NCBI GenBank assembly: GCA_903915485.1 | Contig: CAIWTC010000196.1 | Span: 1-6,586, forward strand | Length of the DNA stretch: 6,586 bases | From: an uncultured Ignavibacteriales bacterium | GTDB lineage: Bacteria > Bacteroidota > Ignavibacteria > Ignavibacteriales > Ignavibacteriaceae | Direction: 5' to 3' | Part shown: in pieces, positions 1 to 5,800 of the stretch | Position numbering within the stretch: position 1 is the first letter of the stretch | Layout: each line of letters opens with the position of its first letter | Notes under the pieces: model-generated | Told to the model about the DNA's origin: nothing | Seen by the model: only the letters and a program-made list of their open reading frames with translations | Databases searched by the model: none | Made by a program: the position numbers and the translations under genes

Positions 1-1318
1 TCTGATTAACTTTTGCACCAATAATATGGGACCCAACCGCTGTGTGTACTGCAAACGCAAAATCTACAGGTGTAGAATTTTTTGGAAGTCTTTTTAAATC
101 CCCCTTAGGCGTAAATATATATATTTCATCAGTATATAAATTCATCCTGAAATTTTCAATGATATTCTTTTTTAGTTCATCACCACCACTGGCATCAAGC
201 AAATCACGAATCCAATTAACAAAGTGGTCGATTGTCTGGTCACCTCCCGACTTGTTCTCTTTATATTTCCAATGCGCTGCGACTCCCTGTTCAGATATGT
301 CGTGCATCTGCGCAGTTCTAATTTGCACTTCTACTGACTTGCCCTCCGGGCCTATAACCGTTGTGTGCAGTGATTGATAATTGTTTGCTTTTGGAATGGC
401 TATATAATCTTTAAACCTATCAGGTACGGGAGTATAATAACTATTAATAACACCAAAGACTGTGTAGCAGTCGTTCGGGTCTTCGGTTTCAAGAATTACC
501 CGCACTGCAAATAAATCATAAATTTCCTCGAACGGTTTATTCCGTTTAACCATCTTACGGTATATGCTGTAAAGGTGTTTCGCTCTTCCGCTGATTTCAA
601 ACTTCAAACCATACTCTTTAAGTTTTTCAACTAACGGTTTCTTGAACCTTTCAAGATATGTCTCCCTATCGTCCCGCTTTGCATTAATTTTTTTCTTCAG
701 TTCTTCATATGCTTGACGATTTAATTCCTTAAAAGTTAAATCTTCCAACTCCCACTTTAACTTTCCAAGTCCAAACCGATGTGCCAGCGGAGCATAAACT
801 TCCATAGTTTCCTGAGCAATTCTTTTTCGCTTATCGGGAGGAAGAAACTCAAGCGTGCGCATGTTATGCAATCTATCTGCAAACTTTACAATTATGACCC
901 TGACATCCTTCGTTACAGATATCAGCAGTTTTCTGTAATTTTCCGACTGGTCAATTTCAGTGCCCTTGAATAGATTCTTAACTTTTGTCAACCCATCGAC
1001 GATGGTTGCCACATCCTCGCCGAATGCTTTTTTTATCATTTCAAGAGTATAATCAGAATTGTTTTCGATTACATCATGAAGCAGTGCACAAGCAACGCTT
1101 ATATCATCAAAAGGTATTTCCTGAGCTAGAATTTTTGCAACTGCTAATGGGTGGGTTAAGTATGGTTCATCAGACTGCCTTGACTCCTCCGAATGTGCTG
1201 CGGCAGCAAAATCAAACGCTTTTTCAATAAGCGCTTCATTACAAGTAGACAGATTCTGCCTGCAGAGTTCAAGGAGTTCAATTAATCCCGTTTTTTTCGT
1301 TGAATCTAATAAAGCCAT
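1..1318 (-). CDS. rel: RelA/SpoT-family (p)ppGpp synthetase/hydrolase, 3' part cut by window edge
   Basis: Long RSH enzyme that makes, and in bifunctional members degrades, the alarmone (p)ppGpp in the cytoplasm. The visible 439 residues begin at the first ATG after an in-frame stop (complement of 1340-1342); no clear Shine-Dalgarno precedes it. The HD hydrolase domain spans about residues 25-180: R47 and H56 (in EPYLTHP), H81-D82, E85, and D148 in FADRLHNMRT. Residue 86, normally Asp in HDxxED, is Asn (HDVIEN). The synthetase domain spans about 235-350: GRAKHLYSIYRK (244-255), YDLFAVRV (267-274), RFKDYIA (301-307), YQSLHTT (314-320), EVQIRT (330-335), then GVAAHWKYK. The TGS domain begins near 395 (DEIYIFTPKGD) and is cut at VGSHIIGAKVNQ. 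The usual family length is about 700-750 residues, so helical, zinc-finger and ACT regions should lie beyond the edge. The intact synthetase motifs and near-complete HD site argue for a Rel/SpoT-type enzyme rather than E. coli-type RelA, whose HD site is much more degraded. The family call is very secure; hydrolase activity is uncertain. Confidence 0.96.
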   Translation of the reverse strand, partial: MALLDSTKKTGLIELLELCRQNLSTCNEALIEKAFDFAAAAHSEESRQSDEPYLTHPLAVAKILAQEIPFDDISVACALLHDVIENNSDYTLEMIKKAFGEDVATIVDGLTKVKNLFKGTEIDQSENYRKLLISVTKDVRVIIVKFADRLHNMRTLEFLPPDKRKRIAQETMEVYAPLAHRFGLGKLKWELEDLTFKELNRQAYEELKKKINAKRDDRETYLERFKKPLVEKLKEYGLKFEISGRAKHLYSIYRKMVKRNKPFEEIYDLFAVRVILETEDPNDCYTVFGVINSYYTPVPDRFKDYIAIPKANNYQSLHTTVIGPEGKSVEVQIRTAQMHDISEQGVAAHWKYKENKSGGDQTIDHFVNWIRDLLDASGGDELKKNIIENFRMNLYTDEIYIFTPKGDLKRLPKNSTPVDFAFAVHTAVGSHIIGAKVNQ

Positions 1319-1330
1319 AAAGTTGAATGT

Positions 1331-1426
1331 TATCTTATTTTAGTGCTGTAAGTTTATGTTAATAATACTAGTAATAGATTGTCTGAATAAAATTTATATC
1401 AAATAATTCTTTATTAAAATAAGATA
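1331..1426. repeat. Perfect 12-bp inverted repeat upstream of rel, arms 72 bp apart
   Basis: TATCTTATTTTA at 1331-1342 is the exact reverse complement of TAAAATAAGATA at 1415-1426. The inner arm ends 13 bases upstream of the rel start codon. If both arms are transcribed into the rel leader they could pair and cover the region just before the start codon; otherwise they could be paired binding sites for a regulator acting by DNA looping. The match is direct observation. The role is inference, and the AT-rich composition makes chance pairing more likely than in balanced DNA. Confidence 0.5.
1373..1402 (-). promoter_or_regulatory. Weak candidate sigma70-like promoter for rel
   Basis: On the minus strand, TTGATA (complement of 1397-1402, five of six matches to TTGACA) lies 18 bases upstream of TCTATT (complement of 1373-1378, four of six matches to TATAAT). 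It would start a transcript with a leader of roughly 50 bases. In DNA this AT-rich such matches arise often by chance. If used, the outer arm of the 12-bp inverted repeat would lie upstream of the transcript, favouring a DNA-level role for that repeat. No good Bacteroidetes-type TAnnTTTG box was found here. Confidence 0.2.
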
Positions 1427-1515
1427 CAAAATTTCTTGCAAAAATGCTTGAATTCTGTATTATTTGGGTGATAATTTTAATATATTTTAATGTTAAATAA
1501 AAGAAATCCAATCTA

Positions 1516-1529
1516 ACTCAAGTTTGAGT
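1516..1529. repeat. Short palindrome ACTCAAGTTTGAGT, possible operator
   Basis: Six-base arms ACTCAA and TTGAGT are perfectly complementary across a 2-bp centre. The size fits a dimeric regulator half-site pair. The same word ACTCAA recurs at 1648-1653 next to another inverted repeat. No regulator is identified. Confidence 0.3.
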
Positions 1530-1572
1530 ACAGATATTGGGGTGTAGTTAAGGCACAACAATAGCACAGTAT

Positions 1573-1591
1573 CTAAGGATTTTACCCTTAG
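1573..1591. repeat. Inverted repeat CTAAGG-N7-CCTTAG
   Basis: CTAAGG (1573-1578) and CCTTAG (1586-1591) are exact reverse complements around a 7-base spacer. Flanking bases (AT before, GAT after) extend the pairing with one bulge. It could be a small RNA hairpin or a binding site. It has no U-tract typical of an intrinsic terminator and does not follow any gene end, so a terminator is unlikely. Confidence 0.3.
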
Positions 1592-1634
1592 GATCTGTAT
1601 TCTATTCACTAAATCATGCATGTTCACGAGAAAA

Positions 1635-1651
1635 GAGTTTAGTCAAAACTC
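1635..1651. repeat. Inverted repeat GAGTTT-N5-AAACTC
   Basis: GAGTTT (1635-1640) and AAACTC (1646-1651) form a perfect 6-bp inverted repeat with a 5-base spacer, about 85 bases upstream of the FIST start codon. That position suits an operator for the FIST-kinase operon. No regulator is known; function is conjecture. Confidence 0.3.
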
Positions 1652-1667
1652 AACTCATGATTGCAAA

Positions 1668-1717
1668 TTGTTAATTCATAAGTAAATTGAATCATAATAT
1701 TTATTAAAACCTATTAA
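1668..1717 (+). promoter_or_regulatory. Weak candidate promoter region for the FIST-kinase operon
   Basis: Two overlapping, imperfect sigma70-like arrangements are visible: TTGTTA (1668-1673) with CATAAT (1693-1698), and TTGAAT (1687-1692) with TATTAA (1712-1717), each with a long 19-base spacer. The second would leave a leader of only about ten bases before the ATG at 1736. Neither is convincing in such AT-rich DNA; the entry marks where the operon promoter most plausibly lies. Confidence 0.2.
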
Positions 1718-1735
1718 CTATGAAATACTATAGAT

Positions 1736-2887
1736 ATGAAAATTGAGCAGATTAAATGGGACGGACTATCCGGTTGGACTTTATTAAAGGAACAGAAAAC
1801 AGAATTCAAAGCCGATTTAGTTCTCGCATTTGGGAACAGATTTACAATTGAAGACCATTCTCGCTTTGATGAAATAAAAGCTAAATATCCCAAAGCAAAT
1901 ATTCTAATATGTTCTACAGCCGGCGAAATATGCGGGTCAGAAGTATTTGATGATTCAATCATCGTAACAGCAATTAGTTTTGAACGCACCAAGCTGAAAA
2001 TGTTTTCAGCTGATATTACTTCAGTTAATATGAGTTATGAAACCGGAAAATCGATTGCAGGTCGCTTCCCAACAAAAAGCTTAAGTCATGTTTTTGTAAT
2101 CTCCGATGGTCAGATTGTCAACGGAAGTGAATTAGTCCGTGGGATGAACGAGACACTTCCTGACAATGTTTCTTTAACAGGTGGACTAGCTGGTGATGGC
2201 GCAAGATTCCAACAAACATTAGTTGGCCTGAATGAATATCCTGCAAAAGGGAAAATTGCAGCAATCGGATTTTATGGAAAAGATATTACAATCGGCTATG
2301 GCTCAATTGGTGGATGGGACTCATTCGGCCCTGAAAGATTAATCACTAAATCAGAGAACAACATTCTTTTTGAATTAGACGGTCAATCAGCCCTCAGTTT
2401 ATATAAAAACTATTTGGGTGAACTCGCTTCAGGACTTCCCGGCAACGCTTTGTTATTCCCGCTAAGCATAAAAATTCAAGAGGATGACGAACCCGTAGTC
2501 AGAACCATCTTGTCCATCGATGAGGAAAATCAGTCTATGACTTTCGCAGGTGATATACCCAAAGGTGCATATGCCCGGTTAATGAAGGCTAATTTTGATA
2601 GACTTATCGACGGCGCTTCACAAGCGGCTCAAAGGAGTGCACAAGTATCTGGGAACAGTTCCCCTGACTTTGCAATATTAATCAGTTGCATAGGTAGAAA
2701 ACTTGTACTTGGTCAAAGAGTTGAAGAAGAAGTAGAAAGTGTTTGCGAAATACTTGGCAAGGATACTGTTTATTCAGGCTTTTATTCCTACGGGGAAATC
2801 TCCCCATTTTCAGAACCGGGTAAATGCGTATTACATAATCAGACAATGACTATTACAACTTTTTCAGAGAGAACCCTCAGTGAATAA
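1736..2887 (+). CDS. FIST-domain (FIST_N + FIST_C) cytoplasmic sensor protein
   Basis: Complete 383-residue soluble protein made of the two FIST domains, a sensory module found widely with bacterial signal-transduction proteins and proposed from comparative genomics to bind small ligands such as amino acids. FIST_N covers about residues 25-215, with the STAGEI motif at 60-65, a glycine-rich TGGLAGDGARF stretch at 148-158, and GWDSFGP near 193. FIST_C covers about 216-375, with FELDGQSALSLYKNYLG (212-228), SCIGRKLVLGQR (317-328) and the typical GFYSYGEISPF (348-358). No signal peptide or membrane segment is visible, so it should act in the cytoplasm. The ATG at 1736 is the first start after an in-frame stop at 1721-1723; the ribosome site is weak. 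Its last codons overlap the GTG start of the downstream hybrid kinase by 8 bp, pointing to translational coupling. I infer that it senses the ligand and modulates that kinase. Family is secure; ligand and partner contact are not shown. Confidence 0.93.
   Translation: MKIEQIKWDGLSGWTLLKEQKTEFKADLVLAFGNRFTIEDHSRFDEIKAKYPKANILICSTAGEICGSEVFDDSIIVTAISFERTKLKMFSADITSVNMSYETGKSIAGRFPTKSLSHVFVISDGQIVNGSELVRGMNETLPDNVSLTGGLAGDGARFQQTLVGLNEYPAKGKIAAIGFYGKDITIGYGSIGGWDSFGPERLITKSENNILFELDGQSALSLYKNYLGELASGLPGNALLFPLSIKIQEDDEPVVRTILSIDEENQSMTFAGDIPKGAYARLMKANFDRLIDGASQAAQRSAQVSGNSSPDFAILISCIGRKLVLGQRVEEEVESVCEILGKDTVYSGFYSYGEISPFSEPGKCVLHNQTMTITTFSERTLSE
2866..2887 (+). promoter_or_regulatory. Coupled GTG start of the kinase inside the FIST stop region
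   Basis: The kinase frame has a stop (TGA) at 2847-2849, and between it and the first internal ATG (3003-3005) the only good start is GTG at 2880-2882. The FIST stop TAA is at 2885-2887, so the genes overlap by 8 bp. A purine stretch AGAGAG (2867-2872 region, within CAGAGAGAA) about eight bases upstream is a plausible weak Shine-Dalgarno. The residues from the GTG onward (MNKLLERQLKRF) begin the helical N-terminus, which supports this start over the internal ATG. Confidence 0.75.
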
Positions 2888-5800
2888 ACTGCTAGAAAGA
2901 CAACTGAAAAGATTCTCGATTTCATACGATACCCTCCCCGATGATTTCAAGAAAGTTCTGGATGCCGTCAATAATTCGTATGAGCACTACGAATCAGACA
3001 GGATGCTTATTGAACGAAGTATAGAACTTAGCTCCAAAGAACTCACTGATGCTAATAAAAAGTTAAGCAAAGAATCAACCAGACAAAACATTGTAATCAA
3101 TAAACTCAAATCTGTCATAACATCTTTGCGCCAGGATGACGAGGATGTTTTCAGCCCTGATGTTTTCAAAGATGACGACTTAATTACAATCGCTGATGTT
3201 CTAACAAAACAAATTCAAAAAAGAAAAGAAGCGGAAGCCAAACTCATACTCTATGAAAGAGCAATAAATTCAAGCACAAATGGTATCCTAATTAGCGACC
3301 CGAACCTTCCTGGGAATCCAACCATCTTCTGCAATCCAGCAATGCTCAAAATGACAGGTTATACTGCAGAAGAATTTTTAGGGAAAACCCGTACCATACT
3401 TCAGCGTGATGACACCGAGCAAGAAGGCCTTAATGAAATTCGAAAAGCTATTATAGCCAGAATACCTTGTTCAGTAGTCGTTCGTAATTATCGCAAAGAC
3501 GGCACAATGTTTTGGAATGATATTAAAATCAGTCCCATATTCAATGCAAAAGGAGTGTTGACTCATTACATAGGTATTCAAACAGATGTAACTTCCCGAA
3601 TTGAATCTGAGCGTAAACTCATGGAGGCTAATTCAAGAATTTCTGCCCTCATTCAAAATCTGCAGGCAGGAATATTAGTTGAAGACGAAAACCGCCGCAT
3701 CGTAGTTTCCAACCAGGAATTCTGTAATATGTTCGCCATACCTGTTCCTCCTGAGAACTTATTAGGTTATGACTGTGTTTTGGCAATTGACCAGTCAAAA
3801 GACTTATTTGAAAACCCCAATGGATTTATTAAGAGAATTTCTGATATATTAGAAGATAGAAAAAGTGTTATCGGCGAAGAACTCATATTGGCAGATGGAA
3901 GAATTTTGGAACGGGACTACATTCCGATTTTCATCTCGCAAAATCACAGTGGTCATCTGTGGCAATATCGCGATATAACTGAAAAGAAATTATCGGAACA
4001 AAAAATTATTGAAAGCGAAAAACTGTTCAGACAGATAATCGATAATGCAGGCGAAATTATTTATAGAATAGAACCTGATGGCATATTCACTTATGTAAAC
4101 CCTACCGCAATAAGAATACTAGGTTACAATGTTGATGAATTGATTGGGAAGCGGTATGTTGATTTTGTAAGAGAAGATTTCATTGCGAAAATGATTCTTT
4201 TCTATAGAAAACAATTATCAGAAAATATTACAAGCACATATTATGAATTCCCTGCCGTAAAAAAATCTGGTGAGATAGTTTGGCTTGGACAAAATGTACA
4301 ACTTGTTTTTGGAGTCAACGGAATTACCGAACTTCAGGCTGTCGCAAGGGACATCTCTGAAAGAATAATTTTTGAAAAAGAAATTCAAAGATTAAAAAGT
4401 TTTTATGAGCAGATACTAAATGACCTTCCGGGTCAAGTTGCTGTATTTGATAAAAACTTAAACTACCTATTCCTCAATCCCGCAAGCATGAGTAATTCCG
4501 AATTAAGAGAATGGATGATTGGGAGAAATGATTTAGATTATTGCGAATCTAAAGGACTGGATATTTCTCTAGCACATCAACGGCAGGACAGATTACGCAC
4601 TGCTATTTCTAACCACGCCCCTCAACAATTTGAAGAGGTCTCAACAAGAGACGGTGAGTTAGTTTATTTCACAAGAGTTATCAGCCCGGTTTTTGACAAT
4701 GCCGGTGCAGTAAAGTACCTCATCGGTTATGGACTTAACATCACTGACTTGAAAATCGCACAGCTAAAATTAACTGATTCACAGCGACAACTTTTAGCAG
4801 TGTTAAATACAGTCGGCGAAGGCATTGTTACAATAGATAACTCAGATAACATTGTGATGATAAATGAAGAAATTTCTAAAATTTGGGGTTATACCAAAGA
4901 AGAACTTCTTGGCAGAAGTCTTCAGGTACTATTGCCCTCGCAACTACATGAAATTACAAGTTTATGGAGAACCGGGGAAAAAGTTGGAGGCAGCATTCAA
5001 TTAATCGGCAACCGTGTGGAGCTTGAAGGACTGAGAAAAGATGGGACCATCTTCCCTATCGAATTAAAAATTCAGGAAACAAAAATTGAGGATAAAACTT
5101 ATTACACTGCGGCAATTAGAGATATTACTCAAAGCAAAAAAGTTTTGGAGGAGCTAATACTGTCGAAGAAAGCAGCGGAAGAATCTACTAAAGCTAAAGA
5201 GCAATTTTTAGCTCATATGAGTCATGAAATCCGTACTCCAATGAACGCAGTAGTTGCCTTAACACAAATGCTTCTTGATATGAATCCAAATTTAGAGCAG
5301 CAGCCATTCCTTGATTCAATAAAAGCATCTGCCGAAAACCTGCTTGTCATTATCAATGATATTCTTGATTTCAGTAAGATAGAAGCCGGTAAAATCGAAA
5401 TTCAAGAGAGAGATTTTTCTGTTCGTAAACTCGTTAACGAGCTGCAAAATACTGCTAAATATATTTCACTCGAAAAATCAATTAAACTCGAGTTTACTGT
5501 TGATGATAATATACCTGACAGCCTTATAGGTGATGTGGTAAGATTAAATCAAATACTATTGAACTTGGTTTCTAACGCTATCAAATTTACTGAAAGAGGC
5601 TCTGTTACTTTCAAGTGCGATAAAGTTTCGAGCTCCCCCGATTCAGTTTTGCTAAAATTCATAATTACTGATTCAGGAATTGGAATCCCTAAGGATAAGA
5701 TCGATAGTATCTTTAATAGCTTTGAACAAATTTCAAGTAAAGGGATAAGCACAAGACAAGGAACAGGGCTTGGGCTGGCAATAGTAAAGAAACTTGTTGA

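Larger units (their letters stand above)
1319..1735. other. Divergent AT-rich intergenic region (rel / FIST operon)
   Basis: About 417 bp between the start codons of two divergently oriented genes. It must hold the promoters of both. I see no protein-like reading frame, tRNA or rRNA in it. It is markedly more AT-rich than the flanking genes and contains a 12-bp inverted repeat, an ATTTTAAT direct repeat with 10-bp period (1474-1481 and 1484-1491, one helical turn apart), a CATGCATG palindrome (1615-1622), a TACTAGTA palindrome (1366-1373), and the three short inverted repeats listed separately. The length exceeds what two simple promoters need, so an unrecognised small RNA or leader is possible, but nothing in the sequence demonstrates one. 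Confidence 0.85.

Noticed and set aside
42..377. Plus-strand open frame of 111 codons opposite rel
   Set aside because: It lies wholly antisense to the strongly conserved synthetase and TGS part of rel, and its translation is low-complexity and unlike any protein family.
779..1230. Plus-strand open frames (779-973 and 985-1230) opposite the rel HD domain
   Set aside because: Both are antisense to well-conserved rel codons and show no recognisable motifs or ribosome sites.
1573..1591. Intrinsic terminator in the intergenic region
   Set aside because: The hairpin is short, has no following U-tract on either strand, and both flanking genes begin rather than end here.
1720..1746. Eight-codon reading frame (MKYYRYEN) overlapping the FIST start, possible leader peptide
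   Set aside because: Too short to distinguish from chance in AT-rich DNA, with no ribosome site and no run of regulatory codons.
1714..1992. Minus-strand open frame of 92 codons overlapping the FIST start
   Set aside because: It is antisense to the conserved FIST_N coding region and the translation has no family features.
2987..3169. Minus-strand open frame of 60 codons under the kinase N-terminus
   Set aside because: Serine- and leucine-rich shadow of the acidic, lysine-rich kinase codons on the other strand.
4782..5150. PAS5 as a FixL-like haem oxygen sensor
   Set aside because: The LLP, TGEK, RKDG and FP landmarks resemble FixL, but the helix that carries the haem His is about five residues shorter and H690 does not fall at the matching offset, so haem binding is not supported.
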